64,000 nucleotides of DNA from Geomonas subterranea (GCF_019063845.1 NZ_CP077683.1:1178001-1242000); one strand, 5' to 3'; positions 6,821-17,288 are shown, numbered from the stretch's first letter. The notes: generated from the letters alone by a model not told the origin. Made by a program: numbers and translations.

Positions 6821-9301
6821 ATGCGGACACTGGTTGATCTGTTCCACACCTTCGCGCCACGCGGCGATAAAACCGCGCTGGTGAACCGGACCGGGGTGCG
6901 TCGTTTCGCGGTGTCGTACCGGGAGCTGTCGGAGCTTTCCCTGAAGATGGCGAATTTCCTGGCTCGAAACGGAGTCGGGGCCGGGGATCGCGTCCTCTTG
7001 TGGGGCCCCAACTCCTCCTGGTGGGGTGTCGCCTACTGGGGCATCATCATGCGCGGCGCCATCGCCGTTCCTGTCGATTTCATGTCCGACCGCGGCCGCG
7101 CCGAATCGATCCTGAAGCTGACCCAGGCCAAAGTGGTGCTGCAAAGCCGCTTCAAGCCGGAACGGCTCGATGTCCCGGGTTCCCTGCTGCTCGAGGATCT
7201 CAAGCACCTGCTGGATGACATCACCCCTTATCCCGACGTGGCGCATCCCGCCCCCGGCGACATCGCCCAGCTCATCTACACCTCCGGGACCACCGGCAAC
7301 CCCAAGGGGGTGATACTGACCCACAAGAACCTGGTGGCCAACATGGTCCAGATCAACCAGCAGGTGCCCATCATCACCCCGGAGTTTTCCTTCCTCTCGC
7401 TGTTGCCGTTGTCCCACATGTTCGAGCAGATGGGAGGCTTCTTCACACCTCTTTACCGCGGCGCAGCCGTCATCTATCCGCGCACGCTGAAGCCCTCCGC
7501 GATCATGGAGGCGCTGGGCGAGGAAGATGTCTACGTGATCATGTCGGTGCCGCGCCTGATGCAGCTTTTGAAGACCACCATCGAGCGCGAACTGGCCGAG
7601 AAGCATCTCCTGGGCGTGTTCGCGTCCTTGGCGAAGCTTGGGGCGGGGATGGACAAGTCCGGGAGGAAGAAGCTCTTCTTCCCGGTGCAGAAGAAGTTCG
7701 GCTCCCACTTCACGGTGTTCGTCTCTGGCGGCGCCCCGCTCGACCCTGAGGTGTTCCGCTTCTGGGACAGCATGGGCTTTACCGTGCTCGAGGGGTACGG
7801 GCTTTCCGAGTGCTCCCCGGTTCTCTGCGTCAACACCATCGACAAGCAGGTGGCGGGGGCGGTCGGGCCGCCTCTTCCCGGGGTGGAACTCAGGCTGGAC
7901 GGCAAGGAGGTGGTGGTCAAAGGGGACAACGTCTTCCCGGGCTACTACCAGAACGAGGAAGCGACCCGGGGCGCCTTCACGCCGGACGGCTGGTTCAAAA
8001 CCGGCGACCTGGGCGAGATCGCGCCTGACGGCTGGCTCACCATCAAGGGGCGCGAGAAGGAACTGATCGTCACCGGCGGCGGGGTCAACGTCTATCCCGA
8101 CGAGCTCGAGGCGGTGCTGAACAAGGTTCCCGGCGTCAAGGAGTCCTGCGTCATCGGCCTGGACCGCGGCGCCGGTGAGGAGGTGCACGCGGTCCTTTTG
8201 CTGGACGACAGCGGCGCCAAGCCGGACGAGATCCTGGCACGGGCCAACGCCCGGTTGGACACCATGCACCAGATCACCGGCTACACGATATGGCGCGAGC
8301 CTGAGTTCCCCAAAACCACCACCCTCAAGATCAGGAAGTTCCAGGTCAAGGAGCAGGTGAAACAGGGGGCCGCCGCCGGGGGCGCCGGGGCGACCGGGGA
8401 CCACCTGGTGAACCTGCTTGCCAAGGTGACCGGCACCGATCCGGGCGAGATCCGGGAGGATTCCCTTCTGGTCGCCGATCTGGGGCTCACCTCCATCGGG
8501 CGGCTCGAACTGGTCAACTACCTGGAGCAGGAATTCCGGCTCGACATCGAGGACTCGCAGATCGGGCCGCAGACGAGGGTTTCCGAGGTGCGAGGCATCA
8601 TCGCCCGGCGCGAGAAGGGGCGCCGGCGCGGCCACTACCGCTTCTGGACCAACTCCCCGCCGGTGCGCGCCCTGCGCATGATGGGCGACGCGCTCCTGAA
8701 CTATCCTCTGTACCGTTTGTTCGTGAAGCTCGAGGTGCGCGGGCGCGAAAACGTCGAGCGGCTGCAGGGGCCGGTGATCTTCGTCGCCAACCACCTGGGA
8801 TATTTCGACCAGCCCTCGCTGATGTTCGCGCTCCCCAGGGAGGTGCGTTACCGCACGGCGACGGCCGCGTGGGAGGAGTTCTTCTTCGGCGATTACCACG
8901 GTCTCGAGCGCCTTTGGCGGCTCGCCTGCTACCAGTACGGGACCCTGTTCCTGAACCTGTTCCCGCTGCCGCAGACCAGCGGCTTCTCCGGCGCCGTGAA
9001 GTTCATGGGCAAACTCACCGACCGGGGGCTGAACACCCTGATCTTCCCCGAGGGGGGGCACTCGCACGACGGCACCATGCAGGACTTCCAGCTCGGCCTG
9101 GGCATCATCGCCAAGGAACTGGAGATCCCCATCGTGCCGGTGAAGATCGTCGGGACCGACAAGATCCTTCCCCCGAAAAAGAGCGGCCTTCCCAACCGTG
9201 GTACGGTGACGGTCAGCTTCGGGAAGCCGCTGAGCTTCCGCTTCGAGGAGCCCGCCGAGATCGTGGCCCGTGCGCAGGCCGCTGTTAATGAAATTACATG
9301 A
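6821..9301 (+). CDS. Acyl-AMP ligase / acyl carrier / PlsC-type acyltransferase fusion
   Basis: An 826-residue three-module enzyme. Residues 1-515 form an acyl-CoA-synthetase-type adenylation domain (P-loop-like YTSGTTGNPKG near 152-162, EGYGLSE, and the hinge lysine region GREKELIVTGG). Residues 530-595 are an acyl-carrier domain with the phosphopantetheine serine S558 in GLTSIGR. Residues 630-826 are a PlsC/Aas acyltransferase with NHLGYFD (N657-D663) and FPEGGHSHDG. It probably activates a fatty acid, loads it on its own carrier and transfers it to a lysolipid or other hydroxyl acceptor. The ATG at 6821 is chosen over an in-frame start 99 bp upstream because GGGAG precedes it. The downstream MFS gene is effectively contiguous. 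The acceptor is unknown. Confidence 0.88.
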   Translation: MRTLVDLFHTFAPRGDKTALVNRTGVRRFAVSYRELSELSLKMANFLARNGVGAGDRVLLWGPNSSWWGVAYWGIIMRGAIAVPVDFMSDRGRAESILKLTQAKVVLQSRFKPERLDVPGSLLLEDLKHLLDDITPYPDVAHPAPGDIAQLIYTSGTTGNPKGVILTHKNLVANMVQINQQVPIITPEFSFLSLLPLSHMFEQMGGFFTPLYRGAAVIYPRTLKPSAIMEALGEEDVYVIMSVPRLMQLLKTTIERELAEKHLLGVFASLAKLGAGMDKSGRKKLFFPVQKKFGSHFTVFVSGGAPLDPEVFRFWDSMGFTVLEGYGLSECSPVLCVNTIDKQVAGAVGPPLPGVELRLDGKEVVVKGDNVFPGYYQNEEATRGAFTPDGWFKTGDLGEIAPDGWLTIKGREKELIVTGGGVNVYPDELEAVLNKVPGVKESCVIGLDRGAGEEVHAVLLLDDSGAKPDEILARANARLDTMHQITGYTIWREPEFPKTTTLKIRKFQVKEQVKQGAAAGGAGATGDHLVNLLAKVTGTDPGEIREDSLLVADLGLTSIGRLELVNYLEQEFRLDIEDSQIGPQTRVSEVRGIIARREKGRRRGHYRFWTNSPPVRALRMMGDALLNYPLYRLFVKLEVRGRENVERLQGPVIFVANHLGYFDQPSLMFALPREVRYRTATAAWEEFFFGDYHGLERLWRLACYQYGTLFLNLFPLPQTSGFSGAVKFMGKLTDRGLNTLIFPEGGHSHDGTMQDFQLGLGIIAKELEIPIVPVKIVGTDKILPPKKSGLPNRGTVTVSFGKPLSFRFEEPAEIVARAQAAVNEIT

Positions 9302-9327
9302 CCGTTTGTGATGAAGGAGTGTGCCGG

Positions 9328-10578
9328 ATGAAGGAACCCGTCTCCCTGGCTTACCGCCGCTACGCCCTGGGACTGCTTTTAGCGGTGAACCTGCTCAACT
9401 ACATCGACCGCCAGGTGCTGTTCGCCGTCTTCCCGCTGATCAAGGCGGACCTTTCCATAACCGACACGGAGCTCGGCCTCCTCGGTAGCGCCTTCATGGT
9501 GAGCTACATGGTGATCGCCCCCGTGTTCGGCTGGCTCGGCGACCACTGGGACCGGGTCAAGCTCGCCTCCACCGGCGTCGTCATCTGGAGTTTCGCCACC
9601 ATCCTCGCCGGGTTTGCGCCCGGCTACCGTTCGCTCCTCGCCGCCCGCGCCACCGTCGGGGTGGGGGAGGCGAGCTTCGGGACGGTCTCGCCGGGGCTCA
9701 TCGCCGACTTCTTCGAGAAGGAGAAGCGCGGCAGCGTCCTCTCCTGGTTCTACGTCGCCATTCCCGTCGGGAGCGCCCTGGGCTACCTCTTGGGGGGCGT
9801 GCTCGGTCAGCGTTTCGGCTGGCACTCGGCCTTCCTGATGGTCGGCCTGCCGGGGCTTTTGATCGCCGTGCCGCTCTGGTTTTTGCGCGCGCCCGAGCGT
9901 CCCGCCTCCGGCCCCTCCGGGCAGACGACGGGGGAGGGGGGTGAGGGACTCTCCGGCTACCTGCAGCTCTTCCACAACCGCTCCTTCGTCACCAACACCC
10001 TCGCCATGGCCGCCATGACCTTCGCCATAGGCGGGCTGGCGCAATGGATACCCACCTTCCTGTTCCGCACCCATGCCCTCAACGTGGAGAAGGCGAACCT
10101 CATGTTCGGCGCCGTGACCGTGGTGGCCGGCATCCTGGGCACGCTGGTGGGGGGTGTCCTCGGTGACCGCTGGCAGCAGAAAAGCAGCAAGGGGTACCTG
10201 CTCGTGTCCGGGTGGGGCTTTTTCATCGGTGCACCCTTCGCCGCCTGGGCGATCCTGGCACGGGACGTTCCCTCCTGCATGGCCGCGATCTTCATGGCCG
10301 AGTTCTTCCTCTTTCTCAACACCGGACCGCTCAACACCGTCATCATAAACGTCACCAACCCCGGGATGCGGGCCATGGCCTTCGCGGTCAACATCTTCTT
10401 CATACATGCCCTGGGGGACGCCATCTCGCCGTCCATCCTGGGGTGGTTCTCCGACCAGTGGGGGCTAAGGAGCGCGCTCCTGTCCACCCCGCTCGTGATG
10501 GCGCTCGCCGGCGTCTTCTGCTTCGTCTGCGGACGCTTCGTGGCCCGCGACATGGCGCAGGCCGAACCGTCCGCCTGA
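9328..10578 (+). CDS. MFS transporter, spinster-like
   Basis: A 416-residue, twelve-helix inner-membrane carrier. The N-terminus has NLLNYIDRQVLFAVFP, characteristic of spinster/phthalate-type MFS members. The loop 2-3 MFS signature appears as GWLGDHWDRVK, and the segment after helix 6 as RAPERPA. I prefer the ATG at 9328 because GAAGGAG lies just upstream; an ATG at 9298 overlaps the previous stop but has no better site. It sits between the acyl ligase/acyltransferase and a LolB-like lipoprotein, which suggests movement of a lipid, lipid precursor or organic acid, but the substrate cannot be read from sequence. Confidence 0.85.
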   Translation: MKEPVSLAYRRYALGLLLAVNLLNYIDRQVLFAVFPLIKADLSITDTELGLLGSAFMVSYMVIAPVFGWLGDHWDRVKLASTGVVIWSFATILAGFAPGYRSLLAARATVGVGEASFGTVSPGLIADFFEKEKRGSVLSWFYVAIPVGSALGYLLGGVLGQRFGWHSAFLMVGLPGLLIAVPLWFLRAPERPASGPSGQTTGEGGEGLSGYLQLFHNRSFVTNTLAMAAMTFAIGGLAQWIPTFLFRTHALNVEKANLMFGAVTVVAGILGTLVGGVLGDRWQQKSSKGYLLVSGWGFFIGAPFAAWAILARDVPSCMAAIFMAEFFLFLNTGPLNTVIINVTNPGMRAMAFAVNIFFIHALGDAISPSILGWFSDQWGLRSALLSTPLVMALAGVFCFVCGRFVARDMAQAEPSA

Positions 10579-10607
10579 CAGGCCACCCATCCCCAATCGA
10601 GGTCACC

Positions 10608-11309
10608 GTGATCGCAAGCAACGTCCTTCCTTTTCGCAGGCTGGTCCTGCTCGTACTCTGCGCCGCCACCCTTTTCGGCTGCGCCACCGTAAAGAAGCCT
10701 CTCACCGGCCTCGTGCCGGGACGCGGCATCAGCACCGTGCAGTCATCGGTGAGCCTGTCGGCCTCGTCGGGTGAGCGCACGAGCGCCGGGCGCGGCTACC
10801 TGGTCTACCAGGCGCCCGACCTGTACCACCTGCTCATCCTCTCCCCGTTCGGACAGACCATCCTGGAAGCGTTCGGCGAGAGCGACCGCTTCACCTGCGT
10901 CGTCCCGTCACGGCAGATCGCCTTCACGGGATACCTCTCGGAACTCCCGGAGCAGAGCGCCCTCAAGAGCCTGCAGCTCTTCCGGTGGGTCATGGCGCCG
11001 TCGCCCCTGCCGCTTCCCGGGCCGCCGCGCCAGAAGGTGGATATCACAGGGACCGCCTATTATTACGACGAGATCGGGATGCTGGAGCGCAAGGTGGCCC
11101 CTTCGGGTGACCAGGTGCGCTACGAGGGGTATCAAAGCATCGAGGGCATCCCGTTCCCGGAAACCGTCGAGATACGCAACGCCGCCGGGGGCGAGGTACG
11201 CATCGTCTTCGACGAACCCCAGCTGAACGCACCGGTCGACGCCTCGACGCTGAGACCCGAGCTGTCCGGGATGACGCTTTATCCACTTTCGGAATTCAAG
11301 GTGATGTGA
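10608..11309 (+). CDS. LolB/LolA-like outer-membrane lipoprotein
   Basis: A 233-residue protein starting at GTG 10608, with GAGG 5 bp upstream. A hydrophobic signal ends in the lipobox LFGC, giving lipidation at C25. The body (residues 45-230) is predicted beta-rich, and its layout resembles LolB- or DUF4292-type lipoprotein carriers: YLVYQAPDLYHLLILSPFGQ, then a central YEGYQSIEGIPFPETVEI and a C-terminal YPLSEF. Such proteins hold lipid moieties in a half-barrel. It follows the MFS gene by 29 bp, so the acyltransferase, carrier and lipoprotein probably form one operon concerned with envelope lipids. The fold assignment is moderate; lipoprotein export is strong. Confidence 0.72.
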   Translation: MIASNVLPFRRLVLLVLCAATLFGCATVKKPLTGLVPGRGISTVQSSVSLSASSGERTSAGRGYLVYQAPDLYHLLILSPFGQTILEAFGESDRFTCVVPSRQIAFTGYLSELPEQSALKSLQLFRWVMAPSPLPLPGPPRQKVDITGTAYYYDEIGMLERKVAPSGDQVRYEGYQSIEGIPFPETVEIRNAAGGEVRIVFDEPQLNAPVDASTLRPELSGMTLYPLSEFKVM

Positions 11310-11555
11310 CCCCGCAGGTTGACCACAGGCAGTTCTTTGCCATAATGTGCCACTGGTTGTGTTTTTGGCGGCAGTTCGATCCTGAATGATTTGCGTTGAT
11401 GCTGCTGGAGTTGCCGGGCCGTTCAAAACAAAACTTTTAATTATATCTGCATCTTGCTATCCTTACTCTCAGCTCCGGCAAGGAGTGCGGAAAGAACGCT
11501 CAGCAGCAGAAGTTGATTCAGCTCACCGGCAACTAAGCCTTCAGGAGTCGACGCC

Positions 11556-11840
11556 ATGAGACACGTACATTCAACGCTACTAGTAATCGCTCTGCTGTCA
11601 CTCAGCGCCTGCACGATCTTCGAGGCCAACCAGCAGCCCCAGACGCAGCCGGCACAGGTAAAAGAGCTCTCCGTCCCGGTCGGTAAGAACTGGAAGGTCG
11701 TTGAGGAGCCGCCCGCCCTGGGGAACGAGAGGCGGGAACGGCTGCCGTTCCAGACCGAGCAGTCGGTCCAGCCCGAAGGCGTCCAGCGCCCCGGCGCCGC
11801 ACCCGAGGAGAAGGAACGCAAGATCGAGACCACCCGTTAG
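11556..11840 (+). CDS. Small lipoprotein, Pro/Gln/Glu-rich
   Basis: A 94-residue protein with a clean type II signal: MRHVHS, a hydrophobic core, and lipobox LSAC with lipidation at C19. The mature part is short, polar and probably disordered (many Q, P, E and R), with no domain I recognise. An AGGAG-type site (CAGGAGTCGACGCC) precedes the ATG. It lies alone between two operons, with 246 bp of featureless DNA upstream. Its role is unknown; an envelope-anchored accessory peptide is the most that can be said. Confidence 0.7.
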   Translation: MRHVHSTLLVIALLSLSACTIFEANQQPQTQPAQVKELSVPVGKNWKVVEEPPALGNERRERLPFQTEQSVQPEGVQRPGAAPEEKERKIETTR

Positions 11841-11974
11841 CTACATAACCCTTACCCGTCAGGCGGGCGCCCCGGTGCCCGCCTACATCAGGGACCGGTC
11901 CGGTCCAGCCATGGCACTTCCCGAAGCACCCCGGTAATCCGGCAACGCCCATACCACCCTCCAAGGGGAGCCCG

Positions 11975-13040
11975 ATGGACAGAAAACTCTACCTCAGTAT
12001 TTTTGCGGCCTTCATCACGGCCGCCGCGATCGTCCTGATGGTTATGCTGGCCGCCCCGGTCCTGAAACCGCTCGCCTGGGCGCTCATCATCGGCGTGGCC
12101 ACTATGCCCCATTACAACCGCGTGCTGCGTCGCTACCCCGAGCATCCGGACCGCTCCGCCGGGATCATGGTGTTCATCGTCGCGATATGCTTCGTCCTCC
12201 CGGTGGCCGCGTTGGTGGTCACCGCGGCGGTCAACGCCCCTGAAGTGGTACAAGCAGGTGGTGCAACTGGTCCAGAGCGTGGCCAAGACCGGCACGACCA
12301 GCTTCGGCCACTGGCCCGTGGTGCAGAAGGTCATGTCGCTGGTGGAGCGCTTCAACATCGATCTGGCGGGGCTGGGCGGCAAGGTCGCCTCCACGAGTTC
12401 CACCGTGATACTGGGGATGGCCGCGGATCTCGCGCGCAACATGTTCAGCTTCCTGGGGACACTTGCCGTCGCACTCTTCATCCTTTACTTCATCTATCGC
12501 GACGGGGAGCGGGCGGTCTGCGCCTTCATCGGCAGGCTCGCGCCCGACCCGCGCAAGGCCCAGCACTACGCGAGCCAGGTCCGTTCCATCACCACCGCGG
12601 TGACGGTGGGGACGGTGCTCACCTGTGCCACCCAGGGCGTTCTCGCAGGGCTTGGCTACTGGGTCGCGGGGGTGCCGGCGCCGATCTTTTGCGGTGGACT
12701 CACCGCCATCGCCGCGCTGATCCCCGTGGTTGGGACCGGGGTGGTGTGGGTGCCTTTGGTCGCCATCCTCGCCCTCAACGGCTCCTACCTTGCCGCCGGA
12801 CTCCTCGCAGCCTGGTGCATCATCTTCGTCGGCATAGCCGACAACGCCATCCGCCCCCTCGCCATCGGTGCCTCCAGCGACATCTCGACCCTCGCCGTGG
12901 TCCTCGGCGCGCTCTGCGGCGTGGTCAGCATGGGACTGCTCGGGCTGATCGTGGGGCCCGTCATTTTCGCCGTTTTGTTCTCCCTGTGGGACGACGCCGT
13001 TGCCGATGCCGACGAGGCGGAGCAGGGGGAAGTTACCTGA
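11975..13040 (+). pseudogene. AI-2E/PerM family permease, interrupted by a frameshift at about 12239
   Basis: The first 88 codons (from ATG 11975) give two membrane helices typical of the AI-2E transporter superfamily: LAAPVLKPLAWALIIGVAT, then FIVAICFVLPVAALVV. At 12236-12240 the frame meets a C4 run. The family sequence continues one frame over as LKWYKQVVQLVQSVAK and runs to 13040 with GGLTAIAALIPVVGTG and IVGPVIFAVLFSLW, the usual C-terminal family motifs. Removing one C restores a single protein of about 354 residues. The interruption may be a true mutation, an assembly error in a homopolymer, or (less likely) programmed slippage. The out-of-frame continuation to 13105 is not family-like. 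Confidence 0.82.
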
Positions 13041-13094
13041 TGTCCGGGCGCCGGCCTGGTTTCACCTGCCTGCGGGCGGAGGAGGTTGTATCGT

Positions 13095-14012
13095 ATGGCA
13101 GCTAGCAAACGGATCACCGGAGCCGCCCTGTGCGCCTTCGCCCTGTTGATGGTTCTTATCTGCAGCAGCCTCGCTTGCGCCGCCGACACCGAGTCATCGG
13201 GGGAGCGGGCCCTGCTCGCCAAACACGCCGCCATCAAGGCGAAACTCGACAAGAACCAGTTCGGCGCCCCCATCTACCTCGAATCCACGGAGGGGCCGGA
13301 CTCGGTGCGGGTTGACATGTACGGCGTGTTCCACTACCCCTTCGAGACGGTCCGCGAGGCCCTGCAGTCCCCGGCGGCCTGGTGCGATATCACCTCCCTG
13401 CACATCAACATCAAGGCCTGCATCTATAAGACGGTGAAGCAGCAAACACAGTTGACCCTCTACAGCGGGCGCAAGTACTTCCAGCCTCCCTCCGACGCCT
13501 ATCCCCTGAAGCTCGCCTTCCGCGCGGCCGCAAGCCACCCCGGCTACCTGGAACTTTCCCTGGTGGGGGAGGAGGGGCCCTTCGGTACCCGGGACCACCG
13601 CATCGGCGTGCAGGCTGCATCACTTGAGGGGCAGGCCACCTTCCTCCACTTCAGCTACACCTACAGCCACGGCACCATGGCAAGGATGGCCATCAAGACC
13701 TATTTCGCGACGCTTGGGCATGACAAGGTCGGCTTCACCCAGGTCGGGGAGGACGGGAAGCAGACCTACATCGACGGCGTGCGCGGGGCGGTGGAGCGCA
13801 ACACCATGCGCTATTACCTCGCCATGCAGACCTACCTTGACACCTTGAAGGCCCCTGAGGGGCAGCGCTTCGAGCAGCGCTTGAACCGCTGGTACGACCT
13901 CACCGCCAAGTACCCACGCCAGTTGAAGGAGATCGACAAATCCGCCTACCTGAACAACAAGAAATTGGAGCGTGCCCAGCAGGAAGCCCTGCAGGCGAAG
14001 CAGGGGAGCTGA
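13095..14012 (+). CDS. Exported protein of unknown function, first gene of the ABC/lipocalin operon
   Basis: A 305-residue protein with a Sec signal peptide (basic start, hydrophobic 8-25, cleavage near A29-A30). The ATG at 13095 has GGAGG 9 bp upstream; a TTG codon at 13086 abuts that site and is unlikely. The mature part has no domain I can name with confidence. It begins with a helical AKHAAIKAKLDKNQFG segment, then YGVFHYPFETVREALQSPAAWCDI, which recalls START/SRPBCC-type openings. Only 40 bp separates it from the ATPase gene, so it probably acts in the periplasm with that transporter. The lipid-binding idea is inference only. Confidence 0.72.
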   Translation: MAASKRITGAALCAFALLMVLICSSLACAADTESSGERALLAKHAAIKAKLDKNQFGAPIYLESTEGPDSVRVDMYGVFHYPFETVREALQSPAAWCDITSLHINIKACIYKTVKQQTQLTLYSGRKYFQPPSDAYPLKLAFRAAASHPGYLELSLVGEEGPFGTRDHRIGVQAASLEGQATFLHFSYTYSHGTMARMAIKTYFATLGHDKVGFTQVGEDGKQTYIDGVRGAVERNTMRYYLAMQTYLDTLKAPEGQRFEQRLNRWYDLTAKYPRQLKEIDKSAYLNNKKLERAQQEALQAKQGS

Positions 14013-14052
14013 TCCTGGCCGCGCCGCGCCCACCCCAGGCAAAGGACATGCA

Positions 14053-14757
14053 ATGGCAGAACCGGTTGTCGAACTGAAGGGAATCGGCAAGAGCTTTCGC
14101 GAAGGAGACCGGGAGCGTGTCGTGTTGCGCGACGCCTCCCTCTCCATAGATCCCGGCTCCTGGGTCTTCCTGCTCGGGCGCAGCGGTTCCGGTAAATCCA
14201 CCCTCCTGAACCTGATAAGCGGCATCGACCTTCCCGACCAGGGGGACGTCGTGGTGGACGGCGCGGTGCTCAATCGTCTGGGCGAGCGCGAGCGCACCCT
14301 GTTTCGCCGCAACCACATCGGCTTCGTCTTCCAGTTCTACAACCTGATCCCCACTCTCACGGTCGAGGAGAACGTCCTGCTTCCCCTGGAACTGGCCGGA
14401 CTCCTCACCCCCGCACAGCGCCGGCGCGCCATCGAGCTTCTCGATGCCGTGGGCATCGCCGACCGGGCCCGCGCCTTTCCCGACCGCCTCTCCGGTGGCG
14501 AGCAGCAGCGTGTCGCCGTAGCCCGCGCCCTGGTGCACGCCCCCAAGCTGGTGCTGGCCGACGAGCCCACCGGGAACCTGGACGCGGAAACCGGGCGCCA
14601 GGTGCTCGACCTGTTCGAGCGGCTGCTTCGCCCGGCGGGCACCACGCTGGTGCTGGTGACGCACAGCGGCGAGGTGGCATCGCTTGCCGACCGGGTTTTG
14701 AGCATAAAGGACGGCGTCCTGGTGGATGGCGCCGGGGTGCAGGGAGCGGCGCCGTGA
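14053..14757 (+). CDS. LolD/MacB-type ABC transporter ATPase
   Basis: A 234-residue nucleotide-binding subunit. Walker A is GRSGSGKST (about 42-50), the Q-loop is [14 protein letters not shown], the signature is [15 protein letters not shown], Walker B is [12 protein letters not shown], and the switch histidine is in VTHSGEV. The FYNLIPTLT...NVLLPL wording is that of the LolD/FtsE/MacB group, which drives mechanotransmission rather than channel transport. The start follows AAAGGA. The next gene, the permease, begins with GTG inside this stop codon, so the two are coupled. Confidence 0.93.
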   Translation: MAEPVVELKGIGKSFREGDRERVVLRDASLSIDPGSWVFLLGRSGSGKSTLLNLISGIDLPDQGDVVVDGAVLNRLGERERTLFRRNHIGFVFQFYNLIPTLTVEENVLLPLELAGLLTPAQRRRAIELLDAVGIADRARAFPDRLSGGEQQRVAVARALVHAPKLVLADEPTGNLDAETGRQVLDLFERLLRPAGTTLVLVTHSGEVASLADRVLSIKDGVLVDGAGVQGAAP

Positions 14758-17288
14758 TCCTGTGGCGCGCCGGGATGCGCAACGTGCTGCGCCACCCCTG
14801 GCTCACCGTGCTGGCCGTCCTCGGCGTCGCCCTGGGGGTCGCGGTGGTCACCGCCGTGGACCACGCCAACGAGGCGGCGCAGCGGGCCTTCCGCCTCGCC
14901 GCCGAAACCGTCGCCGGCCGCGCCACGCACCAGGTCGTCGGCGGTCCCACCGGCCTTGCCGAGGACCTCTACCGCAAGATCCGCGTCGATCTCCGCGTGC
15001 GCGGCTCCGCCCCCGTGGTCTCGGGTCACTTGCAGCTCTCCGGCCGGACCTTCCAGTTGATCGGCATCGATCCCTTTTCCGAACCTCCCATCAGGAGCTT
15101 TTCCTCGCGTTTCGCCGATCGCGGCGTGCTCACCGCTCTGCTGACGCGCCCGGGCGCGGTGCTGATGCTGGAAGAAAGCGCTGCCGGGCTCGGCCTGAAG
15201 CGCGGCGCCACCTTCGCCGCCGACAGCGCAGGTGTCCGGCGGCGGCTGGAGCTGGCCGGATACCTGGACCCTCCCGACGAGGTGAGCCGCGTGGCCCTCG
15301 CCTCGATGCTCGTCTGCGATATCGCCACCGCGCAGGAACTCCTGGGGGGTGCCGGCAGGCTGTCCCGCATCGACCTGGTGCTGCCGGACGGGGAGGAGGG
15401 GGCGAGGGCGCTCAGGGAGGTTCGGGGCATCCTCCCCCCCGGCGCGGACATCGTACCGGCCGGGGCCAGGGCCGGCGCACTGGACCAGATGACGCGCGCC
15501 TTCCGGCTGAACCTGAGGGCCTTGAGCCTCCTGGCCCTCGTGGTGGGGATGTTCCTCATCTACAACACCATGACCTTTTCCGTGGTGCGCAGGAGGCGGC
15601 TGATCGGGATGCTGCGGGCGCTCGGGGTGAGCCGCCGCGAGATCTTCGCCATGGTCTGCGCCGAGGCCCTCGTGATCGGCATCGTCGGCTCCGTTGCCGG
15701 GCTCGCGGTCGGTGCCCTGCTCGGTTCGGAACTGACGCGCCTGGTCACAAGGACCATCAACGATCTCTACTTCGTGATGGAGGTGCGCCGGGTGCCCCTG
15801 CTCCCGGGTGAACTCTGGAAGGGGGCGTTTCTGGGAATTGCCGCCACCCTGGCAGCCACCATGCCCGCCGCCCTCGAGGCGACCGCCGCTCCACCGCGCG
15901 CCGTGCTGTCGCGCTCGCAGGTGGAATCGCGCAGCAGGAGGCTCGTGCCGCTCGCCACGAGTTGCGGCGGTCTCCTGATGGCTGCGGGAGGGGTGCTGTT
16001 CCTCACCGGGCGCGGCGGCATCGTGGCCGGTTTCGTCGGGCTCTTCGCCGTCATCGTCGGGTACACGCTTTTGGTACCCGCCGCCGTGATGCTCCTTTCG
16101 GCGCTGCTGCGCCCTCTGCTGGAATTGCTGCTCGGCTCCCTGGGGCAGATGGCCGCGCGCGGCGTGGTGGTCTCCCTTTCCCGCACCGGCGTCGCCACTG
16201 CGGCGCTGGTGGTTGCTGTTTCCGCCGGGATCGGCGTCGGCATCATGGTGGGGGGATTCAGGCTGACGGTGCAGAGCTGGCTCCAGAACTGGCTCCAGGC
16301 GGACGTCTACCTGACCTCGGCCGACAGAGGCGGTGGCCGCTACCGTCCTCCGCTAAATCCCGCCCTGGTGCGCCGCCTTTCCGGGCTCGAGGGGCGGGCC
16401 CAGGTGACGCTGTCGCGCCGGGTCCGCATCGAGGGGGCGGTGGGAGCGGCCGAGGTGTTCTCGGTGCAGGTGCCGGAGCGGAACTTTCTCCGCTATCCCT
16501 TCAAGGAGGGTGATCCGGCTGCCGCGTGGAGACGCTTCAAAGGCGGCGACGCCGTGCTCATTTCCGAGCCTTACAGCTACCGGCACCACCTGCACCCCGG
16601 AGACAGCGTCACCCTGCGTACCAGCCGCGGAGAGAGGAGTTTTCCCGTCGCTGGTGTCATCTACGACTACGGCTCCGATACCGGCATCGTCATCATGAGC
16701 CGCGCCGGTTACGTCGCCAACTTCGCCGACGAGAGCGTGGACGGTATGTCTTTCACCGCCGGTCCCGGGCTCACTTCGCAGCGGCTCCTCGAGCTGGTGC
16801 GCGAGAGGGCAGGGGGGGAGCAGGTGATGGTGGTGTCCAACGCGCAACTGCGCCAGGCGACGGTCGAGGTGTTCGACCGCACCTTTGCCATCACGGGTGT
16901 CCTGCGTATGCTGACCATGCTGGTCGCCTTCGTGGGGATCCTCTCCGCGCTGATGGCCATGCAGGTCGAGCGGGCCCGCGAGCTCGCCGTGCTGCGCGCG
17001 GTGGGACTCACCCCGGGGCAGGTCTGGGGTGTCGTCTGCGGGGAGACCCTCCTCATAGGTCTCATCGCCGGGCTCCTGTCGATCCCCCTCGGCATCGTCG
17101 AGGCCCTGGTGCTGATCTACGTGGTGAATCTGCGCTCTTTCGGCTGGACCATGCAGCTCGCCATCACCCCGGCGCAACTGGGGCAGGCGCTGCTTCTATC
17201 GGTCACGGCAGCCTTCCTGGCCGGGATCTACCCGTCGCTCAGGATCGCCCGCACCTCGCCGGCGCTCGCCCTCAAGGAGGAGGACTAA
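14754..17288 (+). CDS. ABC permease with two FtsX/MacB modules (LolCE/AttF-like)
   Basis: An 844-residue inner-membrane permease starting at GTG 14754, which overlaps the ATPase stop by 4 bp. It has two repeated FtsX-type units: TM1 ([17 protein letters not shown]), a periplasmic region, three helices around residues 260-370 ([33 protein letters not shown]), a second N-terminal helix near 470-500, a second periplasmic region, and closing helices at 720-830 ([22 protein letters not shown]...[10 protein letters not shown]-type end). This long two-module architecture is the one found with CrtC-like lipocalins (att-type operons). It probably extracts or moves a hydrophobic molecule at the outer face of the inner membrane; the substrate is unknown. 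Confidence 0.9.
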   Translation: MILWRAGMRNVLRHPWLTVLAVLGVALGVAVVTAVDHANEAAQRAFRLAAETVAGRATHQVVGGPTGLAEDLYRKIRVDLRVRGSAPVVSGHLQLSGRTFQLIGIDPFSEPPIRSFSSRFADRGVLTALLTRPGAVLMLEESAAGLGLKRGATFAADSAGVRRRLELAGYLDPPDEVSRVALASMLVCDIATAQELLGGAGRLSRIDLVLPDGEEGARALREVRGILPPGADIVPAGARAGALDQMTRAFRLNLRALSLLALVVGMFLIYNTMTFSVVRRRRLIGMLRALGVSRREIFAMVCAEALVIGIVGSVAGLAVGALLGSELTRLVTRTINDLYFVMEVRRVPLLPGELWKGAFLGIAATLAATMPAALEATAAPPRAVLSRSQVESRSRRLVPLATSCGGLLMAAGGVLFLTGRGGIVAGFVGLFAVIVGYTLLVPAAVMLLSALLRPLLELLLGSLGQMAARGVVVSLSRTGVATAALVVAVSAGIGVGIMVGGFRLTVQSWLQNWLQADVYLTSADRGGGRYRPPLNPALVRRLSGLEGRAQVTLSRRVRIEGAVGAAEVFSVQVPERNFLRYPFKEGDPAAAWRRFKGGDAVLISEPYSYRHHLHPGDSVTLRTSRGERSFPVAGVIYDYGSDTGIVIMSRAGYVANFADESVDGMSFTAGPGLTSQRLLELVRERAGGEQVMVVSNAQLRQATVEVFDRTFAITGVLRMLTMLVAFVGILSALMAMQVERARELAVLRAVGLTPGQVWGVVCGETLLIGLIAGLLSIPLGIVEALVLIYVVNLRSFGWTMQLAITPAQLGQALLLSVTAAFLAGIYPSLRIARTSPALALKEED

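Noticed and set aside
12236-12242. Programmed +1 frameshifting at GCC-CCT-GA in the permease gene
   Set aside because: The C4 run resembles a slippery site, but no stop codon follows in the zero frame and no stimulatory structure is evident, so mutation or sequencing error is simpler.
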